Made by a program: the position numbers and the translations under genes | Shown: in pieces, positions 26,612 to 35,297 of the stretch | Layout of the letters: the number at the start of each line of letters is the position of its first letter | Numbering within the stretch: position 1 is the stretch's first letter | The notes under the pieces: model-generated | Database searches by the model: none | What the model was told of the DNA's origin: nothing | The model's input: the letters and a program-made list of their open reading frames with translations, nothing else | Assembly (NCBI RefSeq): GCF_900110535.1 | Contig: NZ_FOJA01000001.1 | Location: forward strand, 186,001 to 250,000 | DNA length: 64,000 nt | From: Halobacterium jilantaiense | GTDB lineage: Archaea; Halobacteriota; Halobacteria; Halobacteriales; Halobacteriaceae | Direction of reading: 5' to 3'

Positions 26612-27394
26612 ATGCTCACGTTCGTCGGACTCGGGCTCTACGACGAGCGGTCGGTCACCGTCGAGGGGCGGGACGCCATCGCGGCCGCCGACCGCGCGTT
26701 CGCCGAGTTCTACACCAGCCGCCTCGTCGGGGCCGGCGTCGACGACCTCGAGGACTACCACGACACGACCATCGAGGTCCGCGACCGCGCGGGCGTCGAA
26801 CAGAACCCTGAGCCCATCCTGGACGCCGCCGAGGACGGCGACGCCGTCTTCCTCACGGCCGGGGACACGATGATTTCGACGACGCACGTCGACCTCCGGC
26901 TGCGCGCCGCCGACCGCGGCATCGAGACGCGCGTCGTCCACGCGCCGACCGCCGAGTCCGCCGCGTCGAGCCTGACCGGCCTCCAGAACTACCGGTTCGG
27001 GAAGGCGACGACGCTCCCCTTCGAGTGGGCGCACGGGGCCGACGGCGTCCCGGCCTCGGTCGTCGAGACCGTCGAAGCGAACCGCGAGCGCGGCCTCCAC
27101 ACCCTGGTCTACCTCGACATCAAGGTCGACCACCCGAGCGTCGACGGCGACGCCTACATGACCGCCAGCGAGGCCGCGGGGCTGCTCGCCGAACACTGGG
27201 ACCCGGACGCCCTCGGCGTCGTCGTCGCGCGCGCCGGCGCTCCGGACGCGACCGTGCGCGCCGACCGCCTCGGTGCGCTCGCGGAGTCGGACTTCGGCGA
27301 CCCGCTACACCTGCTCGTGGTGCCGGGCGACCTCCACCACGTCGAGGCGGACGCACTCGCCGGACTCGCGGGCGCGCCCGAAGACGCCCTCTGA
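26612..27394 (+). CDS. dphB: Diphthine synthase
   Basis: This 260-aa SAM-dependent methyltransferase of the tetrapyrrole methylase fold methylates the modified His of elongation factor 2 in diphthamide synthesis. The pattern is clear: MLTFVGLGLYDERSVTVEG at the start, FLTAGDTMISTTHVDLRLRA, and APTAESAASSLTGLQNYRFGKATTLPF. The length and the start at 26612 match the family. It is convergent with trmO. Confidence 0.95.
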   Translation: MLTFVGLGLYDERSVTVEGRDAIAAADRAFAEFYTSRLVGAGVDDLEDYHDTTIEVRDRAGVEQNPEPILDAAEDGDAVFLTAGDTMISTTHVDLRLRAADRGIETRVVHAPTAESAASSLTGLQNYRFGKATTLPFEWAHGADGVPASVVETVEANRERGLHTLVYLDIKVDHPSVDGDAYMTASEAAGLLAEHWDPDALGVVVARAGAPDATVRADRLGALAESDFGDPLHLLVVPGDLHHVEADALAGLAGAPEDAL

Positions 27395-27400
27395 GACCGG

Positions 27401-27781
27401 TCAGTCGAGTGGCGGCTTGAGGTCGAGGACGGGACTGCCGTCCGCCATATCCACCCCCCGGACTGCGAGTGTTCCGTCGTCGGTGTCGACGGCGACGACC
27501 TCGCACTCGGTGAAACAGATGGGGTTCGGGCGCGCCGGCGAGCGCGTCGAGAAGACGCCGCGCTCGCCGTCCCTGACCCGCAACACGTCGCGGTCGGCGC
27601 GGTCCGCCCACCACACCACGACCACGCTGTCGCCGTGCGCGAACTCGCCGATTCCGTCCCGGAACTGCTCGTCGACGCGCACGTTCCCGCAGTACGCCGT
27701 CTCCTCGCCCTGCGGCGGGGCCTCGCTCGTCGTCTCGAACGGTGTCTCCACGCGGCCGATTGGCACGACGTCCGCGCTCAT
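27401..27781 (-). CDS. trmO: tRNA N6-methyltransferase TrmO
   Basis: This 126-aa protein is of the TrmO (YaeB/UPF0066) family, a SAM-dependent beta-barrel enzyme that methylates t6A37 in ANN-decoding tRNAs, notably tRNA-Thr. Signature stretches: IGRVETPFETTSEAPPQG, VWWADRADRDVL and GVFSTRSPARPNPICFTECEV with the SAM-binding SPxRPNP. The start at 27781 (MSADVVPIGRV) overlaps the stop of the small membrane protein gene by 4 nt. Confidence 0.92.
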   Translation of the reverse strand: MSADVVPIGRVETPFETTSEAPPQGEETAYCGNVRVDEQFRDGIGEFAHGDSVVVVWWADRADRDVLRVRDGERGVFSTRSPARPNPICFTECEVVAVDTDDGTLAVRGVDMADGSPVLDLKPPLD

Positions 27782-27996
27782 CGAATCACCTGCTGGGCGA
27801 GCAGGGCCAGCACGACGACGCTGAGTCCGGTGACCGGGACGGCCCACAGCTGGCCGCCCAGCCCCTCGCCGGCCAGCACGCTGCCGCCCGCGTACCCGAG
27901 CAAGAGGAACAGGACGCCGAGGGCGACGAGGAACACGCCCCACTCGTTGCCGTCCGTGGCCGTCGCCAGCCGCTCTCGGAACGGGGTGTCTGCCAT
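27778..27996 (-). CDS. Small two-helix membrane protein upstream of trmO
   Basis: This protein is 72 aa from the ATG at 27996 (MADTPFRERLATATDG). A hydrophilic N-terminus precedes two helices (about 20-40 and 50-70), with LALLAQQVIR at the end. It overlaps trmO (ATGA) and is likely translated with it. It has no recognisable family and no obvious link to tRNA modification. Confidence 0.65.
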   Translation of the reverse strand: MADTPFRERLATATDGNEWGVFLVALGVLFLLLGYAGGSVLAGEGLGGQLWAVPVTGLSVVVLALLAQQVIR

Positions 27997-28089
27997 ATCT
28001 GGCTGCACGCCGTCGCCCTACAAAAGAGAGGGGGTCGGTCGCGTCGCCTGCAAGCGGTCTGCGTCCGCGGTGCGGTGTCGGCCTGTCGA

Positions 28090-28872
28090 CTACGAGCGGT
28101 CCATCGGCGACGCGTCGGGGTTCAGAACCTCGATCTCGTGGCCGTCCGGCGTCTTCGTGAACGCGTAGTTGTCGTCGCAGGACTCGGGGTCGCGGTAGTC
28201 CTCAGACTCCCGCGTCATCAGGGTCGCCCAGTCGTCGTGGAGGTCGTCGACGCGCACGGCGAGGTGGCCCCAGCCGTCGCCGAGCGTGTAGCTCCGGCCG
28301 TCGTAGTTGTACGTGAGCTCGACGGCCATCGCCTCGTCGCCGCCGTCCTCGGGCTTCAGGAAGTAGTTCGCGAAGGAGTCGGCCTCCCAGCGGCCCGTGT
28401 GCTCGTACTCGAACTTCCGCGTCCAGTAGCCGAGGTGCTGGTCGGCGTCCTCGACGCGCACCATCGTGTGGTCGATGCTCCAGCGCGGCCCGACCTCGCG
28501 CTCGACGATTTCTATCTCGTGGCCGTCGGGGTCTTTCACGAAGGCGTAGCTGCCGCCACAGGACTCGGGGTCGCGGTAGTCCGCGACGCCCGCGTCCATC
28601 AGCTCCTCGTAGGCGTCGAAGACGTCCTCGACGCGCACGGCGATGTGACCGAACGCGTCGCCGTTGTCGTACTCGTCGGTGTCGTGGTTCTCGGTCAGTT
28701 CGAGGAACGCGCCGTCCTCGCCGGGGTCCTCGGGACCGAGGTAGACGTTCGTGAACGTGTCGGCCTCCCAGCGCGCGTGTTCGATGTAATCGAGGTGCTC
28801 GCCGTACCAGTCGAGGGACTCCTCGAGGTCGCCGACGCGCATCATCACGTGGTCGAGTACGAAGTCTGCCAT
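28090..28872 (-). CDS. Tandem VOC/glyoxalase-fold protein
   Basis: This protein is 260 aa from the ATG at 28872. It contains two glyoxalase I-like (VOC) units, about 4-128 and 130-252, each with a His near the first strand (LDHVMMRVGDLEESLDWY; IDHTMVRVEDADQHLGYW), a second His (FGHIAVRV; WGHLAVRV) and a Glu near the end (DGHEIEIVE; DGHEIEVLN). The metal-binding set of a lactoylglutathione-lyase-like enzyme is therefore present in both halves. Haloarchaea use other thiols than glutathione, so the true substrate is uncertain. Confidence 0.85.
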   Translation of the reverse strand: MADFVLDHVMMRVGDLEESLDWYGEHLDYIEHARWEADTFTNVYLGPEDPGEDGAFLELTENHDTDEYDNGDAFGHIAVRVEDVFDAYEELMDAGVADYRDPESCGGSYAFVKDPDGHEIEIVEREVGPRWSIDHTMVRVEDADQHLGYWTRKFEYEHTGRWEADSFANYFLKPEDGGDEAMAVELTYNYDGRSYTLGDGWGHLAVRVDDLHDDWATLMTRESEDYRDPESCDDNYAFTKTPDGHEIEVLNPDASPMDRS

Positions 28873-28928
28873 ACCAGAACGGTCACGAGGCGCGTCGAAA
28901 AGCGTACCGGAGCCGGAACCAGCGTCGG

Positions 28929-29351
28929 CTACTCGCGGCCCGCCGCGAACGCGTAGACGGCGGCCGCGCCGAGCGCGAGCGCGCCCACCGGAATCCCGGT
29001 GACGGTCCGATGGCGGGACAGCGCCAGCGCCAGCGACCCGACGCTCCCGGCCGCGAGCGCGAGCAATCCGGCGGTCATCTTCCGGTCCATGTCCAGCCCC
29101 GCAGCGGCGATGCCCGCCAGCCAGAGCGTCGTCGCAACGGGCCACGCCCGGTACTGGGGTGGGACGGTGCCCGTGCGCTCGACCCATACCGGCAGTGAGG
29201 TGAACGTCAACGGCTCGGTGTAGAGGAAGCCCACGGAGAATAGGGGATACACGCCGTTCTCCAGCACGACCACGACCCATGGGAGAAGGCCTACGAGGAC
29301 GGCCACTGCGACGACTCGCCGTCGCGCGGTGCCCAGCAAGCCACCGGCCAT
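28929..29351 (-). CDS. Four-helix membrane protein, haloarchaeal family
   Basis: This 140-aa protein has about four hydrophobic helices and a conserved-looking loop with PLFSVGFLYTEPLTFTSLPVW. It resembles the haloarchaeal TIGR04206-type membrane family as I remember it, but I cannot confirm this. The gene starts where the GTPase gene ends: its ATG (29351) and that gene's stop (29352) are adjacent, suggesting co-transcription. The function is unknown. Confidence 0.65.
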   Translation of the reverse strand: MAGGLLGTARRRVVAVAVLVGLLPWVVVVLENGVYPLFSVGFLYTEPLTFTSLPVWVERTGTVPPQYRAWPVATTLWLAGIAAAGLDMDRKMTAGLLALAAGSVGSLALALSRHRTVTGIPVGALALGAAAVYAFAAGRE

Positions 29352-30464
29352 CTACCGGCGGGCGACCACGCGCAACACGTCCTCGTCTTCGAGAACGTGG
29401 TCGCGGCCGACCTGCTGCTCGTCGTGTATCGCCGACGGTCCCGTCACGCGCGCGAACCGGAAGCGCTCGTCGAGGGTGCCGCCGAGCTTCTGGAGGGCGT
29501 CGTCGACAGTCTCGCCCTCCCGGATTATCAGCGGCTCCTCCCAGTCGATGCCCCGGCCGGGCTTGTCCATGTAGATGCGGATGAGCCCGAGCTCCGCCCA
29601 CATCTGGTCTTTGAGCGAGTCCAGACCCTTCTCCTCCGCCGCGGAGATGAAGATGGCCTCGTCGGGGTCGATGCCCTGCTCGCGCAACTGGGCCTTCATC
29701 GTGTCCACGTACGACGGCTCGATGAGGTCGACTTTGTTCACGGCGACGAGCGACGGCATGTAGACGCGGTTGTCCATCACGCCGTCGATGAGCTTGTCCA
29801 CCGAGGGGTTGCCGCGGATGGTCACGTCGGCGTTGATGAACCCGCGCTCGCGGAGAATCTCCTTGACGGTGTCCTCGTCGAGGTCCATGTCGCCGGACGT
29901 GTTCACGTCGATGCCGTCCTTCCCCTTCCGCCGAACCGTCACCGACGGCGGCTCCTCGTCCACGCGGATGTTCACGTTGTACAGTTCCTCGGAGAGCCGC
30001 TCGTACTGCTCGACCTCGAACGCCGACAGCATGAAAATGACCAGGTCGGCGGCGCGGATGACGGAGAGAATCTCTTTCCCGCCGCCGCGGCCGCCGGCCG
30101 CGCCCTCGATGAGCCCCGGCACGTCCAGCAACTGGATGTTCGCGCCGCGGTACTCCAACATTCCGGGGTTCACGTCGAGGGTCGTGAACTCGTAGGCACC
30201 GACCTCGCTGTCCGCGTTCGTCATCGCGTTGATGAGCGAGGACTTCCCGACCGACGGGAAGCCGACCAGCGCCACCGTCGCGTCGCCGTGCTGCTCGACG
30301 GCGTAGCCGCCACCGCCGCTCCCGCCCGCCTCCTGGGCCTCCAGTTTCTCCTTCAGCTCGGCGAGCTTCGCCTTCAGGCGGCCGATGTGGGCCTCCGTCG
30401 ACTTGTTGTACGGCGTCTCGGCGATTTCTTCTTCGAGCGATTCGATATCCTCCTCGAGCCCCAT
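29352..30464 (-). CDS. DRG/Obg-family GTP-binding protein
   Basis: This 370-aa cytoplasmic GTPase has an N-terminal coiled coil (about 1-45, EEDIESLEEEIAETPYNKST) and G1 GFPSVGKSS near residue 68. DVPGLIEG is the G3 region, NKVDL G4 and SAAEEKG G5, and a C-terminal TGS domain (GLIRIYMDKPGRG onward) completes it. This is the archaeal DRG architecture, associated with ribosome or translation functions. It sits upstream and divergent from the rpl11 region. Confidence 0.92.
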   Translation of the reverse strand: MGLEEDIESLEEEIAETPYNKSTEAHIGRLKAKLAELKEKLEAQEAGGSGGGGYAVEQHGDATVALVGFPSVGKSSLINAMTNADSEVGAYEFTTLDVNPGMLEYRGANIQLLDVPGLIEGAAGGRGGGKEILSVIRAADLVIFMLSAFEVEQYERLSEELYNVNIRVDEEPPSVTVRRKGKDGIDVNTSGDMDLDEDTVKEILRERGFINADVTIRGNPSVDKLIDGVMDNRVYMPSLVAVNKVDLIEPSYVDTMKAQLREQGIDPDEAIFISAAEEKGLDSLKDQMWAELGLIRIYMDKPGRGIDWEEPLIIREGETVDDALQKLGGTLDERFRFARVTGPSAIHDEQQVGRDHVLEDEDVLRVVARR

Positions 30465-30533
30465 TACTCGCTCGTAGACCGCAGGTGCCGAAAAGCGCTT
30501 TCCTCCGCGGCCCCGTGAATTCGTTTCGACACG

Positions 30534-30539
30534 TTAATA
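30534..30539 (+). promoter_or_regulatory. TATA-like box for the 68-aa gene
   Basis: TTAATA sits 25 nt before the ATG at 30565, the spacing expected for a leaderless haloarchaeal transcript. Confidence 0.4.
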
Positions 30540-30564
30540 CGCCGGCTGAAGCCACGACGAAGTG

Positions 30565-30771
30565 ATGGGAGACCCCTCCACGTTCCGAGACAGCACGCAG
30601 ATCGTGCTGCCGGAGTCCACAGTGGAGGGACTCGACACCGACCTCGAAGCGGAGTTCATGGTCTCCGTCTTCGAACCCGAGGACGCCGCCGTGGTCCGCA
30701 TCATCGGGAGTCCCGTGGTCATCAAGGAGGTCAGTGACTTCCTCGCGCGCCAGGGCGTCCACCTGCCCTGA
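30565..30771 (+). CDS. VNG_1110C-type conserved small protein
   Basis: This protein is 68 aa from the ATG at 30565; a GTG directly before it is possible. Sequence and position between the DRG GTPase and rpl11 match, from memory, the Halobacterium small protein VNG_1110C. It alternates beta and alpha stretches (FRDSTQIVLPESTVEGL, VVRIIGSPVVIKEVSDFLARQGV) and has no membrane segment. The function is unknown, but its conserved place next to ribosomal genes hints at a translation link. Confidence 0.75.
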   Translation: MGDPSTFRDSTQIVLPESTVEGLDTDLEAEFMVSVFEPEDAAVVRIIGSPVVIKEVSDFLARQGVHLP

Positions 30772-30822
30772 GTTCGAGGCACCGGACGGGGCGCTCGCTC
30801 CCCCGCCTCCCACGAAAGACAA

Positions 30823-30833
30823 GGGTTAAACCC
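30823..30833 (+). promoter_or_regulatory. rpl11 promoter, palindromic TATA element
   Basis: GGGTTAAACCC is an 11-bp inverted repeat with TTAAA in its centre, ending 21 nt before the rpl11 ATG at 30855. The spacing indicates a leaderless or nearly leaderless transcript. Confidence 0.5.
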
Positions 30834-30854
30834 GCGGCGGCGGTTTCTCGGAGT

Positions 30855-31346
30855 ATGGCTGAGACGATAGAAGTGCTCGTCGCCGGTGGGCAGGCCGACC
30901 CTGGTCCGCCCCTCGGTCCCGAGCTCGGTCCCACACCCGTCGACGTACAGGCGGTCGTCCAGGAGATCAACGACCAGACCGAAGCGTTCGACGGAACAGA
31001 AGTCCCCGTCACCATCGAGTACGAGGACGACGGTTCGTTCTCCATCGAAGTCGGTGTCCCGCCGACGGCCGCACTCGTGAAGGACGAGGCCGGCTTCGAG
31101 ACGGGCTCCGGCGAACCGCAGGAGGACTTCGTCGCGGACCTCTCCATCGAACAGCTGAAGACCATCGCGGAGCAGAAGAAGCCCGACCTCCTCTCCTACG
31201 ACACGCGGAACGCCGCGAAGGAGGTCGCCGGTACGTGTGCGTCCCTCGGCGTCACCATCGAGGGCGAGGACGCCCGCACCTTCAAGGAGCGCGTCGACGA
31301 CGGCGACTACGACGACGTCCTCGGCGAGGAAGCGGCGGCCGCATAA
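30855..31346 (+). CDS. rpl11: Ribosomal protein L11 (uL11)
   Basis: This 163-aa component of the ribosomal stalk base binds the GTPase-associated region of 23S rRNA. The N-terminal domain has the diagnostic GGQADPGPPLGPELGPTPVD. The C-terminal RNA-binding domain has KKPDLLSYDTRNAAKEVAGTCASLGVTIEG. It has its own promoter upstream and a 213-nt gap downstream before rpl1. A short T-rich tract near 31369-31376 could end its transcript. Confidence 0.97.
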   Translation: MAETIEVLVAGGQADPGPPLGPELGPTPVDVQAVVQEINDQTEAFDGTEVPVTIEYEDDGSFSIEVGVPPTAALVKDEAGFETGSGEPQEDFVADLSIEQLKTIAEQKKPDLLSYDTRNAAKEVAGTCASLGVTIEGEDARTFKERVDDGDYDDVLGEEAAAA

Positions 31347-31451
31347 TCGGTTCTTCGACCCGGTTCAGTTTCTCTTCGCAGTCGATTCGGTAGCCGGCGG
31401 CTCGGCCTCGTGGGGTTGCGTGGACGGCTCTCACGCCCGGTGCGCTTCGAC

Positions 31452-31559
31452 GCTTTTAAGCACGGGATGGCCGTCTGTCGAAGCGAGACAGGCTTCGCCT
31501 GTTTCACTGACCCGTAGGAGATCCGACCTTCACAGGGTCACGCACTACGGAGGTGAAAG
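31452..31559 (+). promoter_or_regulatory. Promoter and structured leader of the rpl1-rpl10-rpl12 operon
   Basis: CGCTTTTAAG (31451-31460) is the TATA region, placing the transcript start near 31480 and giving a leader of about 75-80 nt. The leader contains a 9-bp hairpin (31485-31493 with 31497-31505, loop TTC). A second stem, TGACCC/GGGTCA (31508-31513 with 31535-31540), encloses GTAGGAGATCC. A Shine-Dalgarno GGAGGTGA precedes the rpl1 ATG. In haloarchaea L1 is known to repress its operon by binding an rRNA-like structure in this leader; the second stem is the likely target. Confidence 0.6.
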
Positions 31560-32198
31560 ATGGCAGACAACGATATAGAAGAGGCCGTATCCAGCGCACT
31601 TGAGGAGGCCCCAGAGCGGAATTTCCGTGAGACCGTGGACCTCGCTATCAACCTGCGCGACCTCGACCTCAACGACCCGTCGAAACGTGTCGACGAGGGC
31701 GTCGTGCTGCCGTCGGGCACCGGACAGGAGACGCAGATCGTGGTCTTCGCAGAGGGCGAGACCGCGGTTCGCGCAGAGGAGGTCGCCGACGAAGTCCTCG
31801 ACGAGGACGACCTCGACGACCTCGCGGACGACAACGACGCCGCGAAGGACCTCGCAGACGAGACCGACTTCTTCGTGGCGGAGGCTCCGATGATGCCTGA
31901 TATCGGGACGAAGCTCGGTCAGGTTCTCGGTCCGCGCGGCAAGATGCCGACTCCGCTCCAGCCCGGCGACGACGCCGTCGAGACGATCAACCGAATGAAA
32001 AACACCGTGCAGCTCCGCAGCCGCGACCGCCGCACGTTCCACACGCGCGTCGGCGCGGAGGACATGTCCGCGGAGGACATCGCGAGTAACATCGACGTCG
32101 TCATGCGTCGTCTGCACGCGAACCTCGAGAAGGGCCCGCTGAACGTGGACTCCGTCTACGTGAAGACCACGATGGGGCCTGCCGTGGAGGTTGCTTAA
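31560..32198 (+). CDS. rpl1: Ribosomal protein L1 (uL1)
   Basis: This 212-aa protein is first in the L1-L10-L12 operon. It binds 23S rRNA at the L1 stalk and also serves as autogenous repressor of the operon in archaea. Typical segments: [39 protein letters not shown] and [11 protein letters not shown] at the end. Start ATG 31560 has a strong Shine-Dalgarno. Its TAA overlaps the rpl10 ATG (TAATG). Confidence 0.97.
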   Translation: MADNDIEEAVSSALEEAPERNFRETVDLAINLRDLDLNDPSKRVDEGVVLPSGTGQETQIVVFAEGETAVRAEEVADEVLDEDDLDDLADDNDAAKDLADETDFFVAEAPMMPDIGTKLGQVLGPRGKMPTPLQPGDDAVETINRMKNTVQLRSRDRRTFHTRVGAEDMSAEDIASNIDVVMRRLHANLEKGPLNVDSVYVKTTMGPAVEVA

Positions 32199-33244
32199 TG
32201 TCCGCCGAAGAACGCACCACCGACGAGGTTCCCGAGTGGAAGCAGCGCGAGGTCGACGAGCTCGTCGACCTCCTGGAAGCCCACGACAGCGTCGGTGTCG
32301 TGAACGTCACGGGCATCCCGAGCAAGCAGCTCCAGGACATGCGACGCGGCCTGCACGGGCAGGCGGCGCTCCGGATGAGCCGGAACACGCTCCTGGTCCG
32401 CGCGCTCGAAGAGGTCGACGACGGCCTGGAGGACCTGACCCAGTACATCGAGGGTGAGGTCGGGCTCGTCGCGACCAACGACAACCCCTTCGGGCTGTTC
32501 CAGCAGCTCGAAGCGTCGAAGACGCCGGCACCCATCAACGCCGGCGAAGTCGCGCCGAACGACATCGTCGTCCCCGAAGGCGACACGGGCATCGACCCGG
32601 GTCCCTTCGTCGGCGAACTGCAGACCATCGGCGCGAACGCACGCATTCAGGAGGGCTCCATCCAGGTCCTCGAAGACTCGGTCGTCACCGAGGAAGGCGA
32701 GGTCGTCTCCGACGACGTCGCCAACGTCCTCTCCGAACTCGGCATCGAGCCGAAGGAGGTCGGCCTGGACCTGCGCGGCGTCTACTCCGAGGGCGTCCTG
32801 TTCACGCCGGACGAGCTCGAGATCGACGTCGAGGAGTACCGCGCGGACATCAAGTCCGCGGCCGCGTCCGCACGGAACCTCTCCGTGAACGCGGCGTACC
32901 CGACGGAGCAGACGGCACCGGCGCTCATCTCGAAGGCCCAAGGCGAGGCGAAGAGCCTCGGCCTGCAGGCCGCCGTGGAGAGCCCGGACCTCGCCGACGA
33001 CCTCGTCAGCAAGGCGGACGCCCAGGTGCGGGCGCTCGCCGCGCAGATCGACGACGAGGAGGCGCTCCCTGAGGAGCTCCAGGACGTCGACGCCCCCGCG
33101 GCTCCGGCCGAGGGTGGCGACGACAGCAGTGAGGAACAGAGCGACGAAACGACTGATTCCGAGGCGGACGCCGACGACTCCGACGACGACGATGACGACG
33201 ACGGAGACGCCGGCGCAGAAGGCCTCGGGGAGATGTTCGGATAA
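32198..33244 (+). CDS. rpl10: Ribosomal protein L10 / P0 (uL10)
   Basis: This 348-aa archaeal P0-type stalk protein anchors L12 dimers to the ribosome. The N-terminal rRNA-binding domain has [20 protein letters not shown] and LRMSRNTLL. The long helical spine for L12 follows, then a very acidic tail ending AEGLGEMFG that matches the end of L12. It overlaps rpl1 by one base and is followed by rpl12 after 2 nt. Confidence 0.97.
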   Translation: MSAEERTTDEVPEWKQREVDELVDLLEAHDSVGVVNVTGIPSKQLQDMRRGLHGQAALRMSRNTLLVRALEEVDDGLEDLTQYIEGEVGLVATNDNPFGLFQQLEASKTPAPINAGEVAPNDIVVPEGDTGIDPGPFVGELQTIGANARIQEGSIQVLEDSVVTEEGEVVSDDVANVLSELGIEPKEVGLDLRGVYSEGVLFTPDELEIDVEEYRADIKSAAASARNLSVNAAYPTEQTAPALISKAQGEAKSLGLQAAVESPDLADDLVSKADAQVRALAAQIDDEEALPEELQDVDAPAAPAEGGDDSSEEQSDETTDSEADADDSDDDDDDDGDAGAEGLGEMFG

Positions 33245-33246
33245 CC

Positions 33247-33588
33247 ATGGAATACGTCTACGCAGCACTCATCCTGAACGAGTCTGGTGAAGAGCTGAAC
33301 GAAGAGAACATTACCGGCGTCCTCGAGGCCGCCGGCGTCGATGTCGAGGAGTCCCGTGTCAAGGCCCTGGTGGCCGCGCTCGAGGACGTCGACATCGAGG
33401 AGGCCGTCGAGCAGGCCGCCGCCGCGCCTGCCGCCGCGCCCGCCGCGTCCGGGTCCGCCGACGAGGCGGACGCCGACGAGGGCGGCGACGACGAGGAGGA
33501 AGCCGACGAGGCCGCCGAGGCCGAGGACGCTGGCGACGACGACGACGAGGAGCCCAGCGGCGAGGGTCTGGGCGACCTCTTCGGCTAA
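33247..33588 (+). CDS. rpl12: Ribosomal protein L12 / P1
   Basis: This 113-aa stalk protein recruits and stimulates translational GTPases. The N-terminal dimerisation domain begins [24 protein letters not shown]. It is joined by an Ala-rich hinge to an acidic linker and the conserved end GLGDLFG. It is the last gene of the operon. A T-rich tract (33611-33619) follows as a probable terminator. Confidence 0.97.
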   Translation: MEYVYAALILNESGEELNEENITGVLEAAGVDVEESRVKALVAALEDVDIEEAVEQAAAAPAAAPAASGSADEADADEGGDDEEEADEAAEAEDAGDDDDEEPSGEGLGDLFG

Positions 33589-33610
33589 TCCGGTTCGACT
33601 ACACCCACGA

Positions 33611-33619
33611 ATTTTCTTT
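33611..33619 (+). terminator. T-rich tract after the L1-L10-L12 operon
   Basis: ATTTTCTTT, 22 nt after the rpl12 stop, is the only T-run in the gap before the next gene and fits archaeal intrinsic termination. Confidence 0.4.
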
Positions 33620-33696
33620 CGCGCGCTGCGTCGACCAGCGGCAGCGTTGCGCAGGGCTACGTAGCTTGAAGTAGGGGAGCGCGGCCACCCGAGAGT

Positions 33697-34938
33697 ATGG
33701 ACGTTCTGGGTGCCCGAGTACTCCTGTCGCCGGCCGGAACGGTGGCGGCGCTGGCCGCGGTGTCAGCGGGTATCGCGCTCGGGACGTGTTCGGGGCTGGT
33801 GCCGGGGTTGCACGTGAACACGCTCGCGCTCCTGCTCGCCGCAGCGGCACCGCTGGCTCCCGGCCCACCACACCTCGTCGGCGCGGCGCTGCTCGCGGCC
33901 GGCGTCACGCACTCGTTTCTGGACGTCGTGCCGATGCTCGCGCTCGGCGTCCCCGACGCCGCGATGGCGGTGAGCACGCTGCCCGGCCACCGCCTCGTGC
34001 TCGGCGGTCGCGGGAGGGAGGCACTCCGCGTGTCCGCACTCGGTAGCGCTGCGGCCGTCGCCGTCGCGTTCGTCCTCGGTGCGCCGGTCACGTGGCTCGC
34101 CGTCCGAGCCGCGCCAGCGGTGTACGACCACCTTCCGCTCGTCGTGGCCGTCCTCCTGGGGACGCTCGTCCTCCGCGAGGACTCGTGGCGCGCCCGAGCG
34201 GGCGCAGTCCTCGCGGTGGTCGCGAGCGGCCTCCTCGGCGTCGTCGCGCTCCCGATGCAGCCAGACGGCGTCGTCCCGACAGGCGACGTGCTGTCGCCGC
34301 TGTTCGCGGGGCTGTTCGGCGCACCAGTGTTGCTGGCGGCGTTCCGCGGTGCCGGCGTGCCCGCGCAGGCAGACTCGGCGGTCGCAGTCCCGCCCGGAGC
34401 CGTCGTCCGGCCCGGTGTCGCCGGCAGTCTGGCTGGCGCGGCTGTCGCCTACGTTCCGGGCGTCTCGGGCGCTATCGCCGCGATATTCGCGCTCGATTTC
34501 ACTAGTGCAGAGGGAGACCGGGCGTTTGTCGCGGCGCTCTCCGGCGTGAACACGGCGAACACCATCTTCGCGCTGTTCGCGCTGTTCGCACTCGGCTCGC
34601 CGCGGACGGGCGTACTCGTGGCGTTCGAGCGGGCGAGCCTCCCGCGGACGCTGCCGCTGCTACTCGCGAGTGTCGCGCTCGCGGCCGTCGTCGCCGCCGT
34701 GCTGGTGCCGGTGCTCGGCGACCGCTACTTCCGGCTCGTGCGAGCGGTCGACCACCGCTGGCTGACGGCCGCGGTCTGCGTGCTACTGGTCGCGCTGGCG
34801 TGGCTGCTCGCTGGCCTCACCGGCGTCGTGTTGCTCGGCGCGGCGACCGTCGTCGGACTGATTCCGCCCGCCGTCGGCGCGCGCCGCGTCCACCTGATGG
34901 CCGTCCTCCTGGTTCCGGTCGCGCTTCAGGCGGGCTGA
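33697..34938 (+). CDS. TctA/DUF112-like transporter permease
   Basis: This 413-aa membrane protein has about ten to twelve helices. It resembles the TctA (tripartite tricarboxylate transporter, DUF112) large permease through two internal repeats, each with a Gly-Pro motif: GTCSGLVPGLHVNTLALLL near residue 30 and AVAYVPGVSGAIAAI near 250. No TctB or TctC partner is next to it, as is common for haloarchaeal members. The substrate is unknown. Confidence 0.75.
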   Translation: MDVLGARVLLSPAGTVAALAAVSAGIALGTCSGLVPGLHVNTLALLLAAAAPLAPGPPHLVGAALLAAGVTHSFLDVVPMLALGVPDAAMAVSTLPGHRLVLGGRGREALRVSALGSAAAVAVAFVLGAPVTWLAVRAAPAVYDHLPLVVAVLLGTLVLREDSWRARAGAVLAVVASGLLGVVALPMQPDGVVPTGDVLSPLFAGLFGAPVLLAAFRGAGVPAQADSAVAVPPGAVVRPGVAGSLAGAAVAYVPGVSGAIAAIFALDFTSAEGDRAFVAALSGVNTANTIFALFALFALGSPRTGVLVAFERASLPRTLPLLLASVALAAVVAAVLVPVLGDRYFRLVRAVDHRWLTAAVCVLLVALAWLLAGLTGVVLLGAATVVGLIPPAVGARRVHLMAVLLVPVALQAG

Positions 34939-35058
34939 GCTCGGTCGAGGTGCGACCAGTCCCGCGGGCTGAACGCAGACCGGTCGAGTGCGTGTGGAGG
35001 GTCGTGTTAGAATCCGCCGGTAGGGGGAGGTTACCGCGACTTCACGGTGTCGACGGGG

Positions 35059-35295
35059 TCAGACCATCGTTTCGAGGTCGAGGATGTCGTCCGCGTCGGC
35101 GACCATGAACGCGTCGTCGCGGAGCATGTCCTCGTCCGCGGGGAGGACGAGCACCTGGTCTCGCTGGCCCGGGTCGTGGTGGATGACGTCGAGGTCGACC
35201 ATCTCGTAGCCGAGGTCGTCGTGGACGTCGGGGTTCTGACCGACGTCCCACCAGTTGGTCTCCTCGCCGTCCTCCGTGGATGTGGCTGGGGACAC
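35059..35295 (-). CDS. Small acidic hypothetical protein (78 aa)
   Basis: This short gene starts with GTG at 35295, two bases after the stop of the upstream beta-helix protein gene (35298), so it is probably co-transcribed. The product (MSPATSTEDGEETNWWDVG) is strongly acidic, has no signal peptide or membrane helix, and contains VDLDVIHHDPGQRDQVLVL followed by DEDMLRDDAFMVADADDIL. No family is recognised. A longer reading with an Arg-rich N-terminus is antisense noise. Confidence 0.5.
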   Translation of the reverse strand: MSPATSTEDGEETNWWDVGQNPDVHDDLGYEMVDLDVIHHDPGQRDQVLVLPADEDMLRDDAFMVADADDILDLETMV

Positions 35296-35297
35296 TG

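Noticed and set aside
28873-30822. Upstream extension of the VOC protein gene to about 910 codons
   Set aside because: It is an Arg-rich antisense/out-of-frame reading over the membrane protein and GTPase genes; the VOC family start is at 28872.
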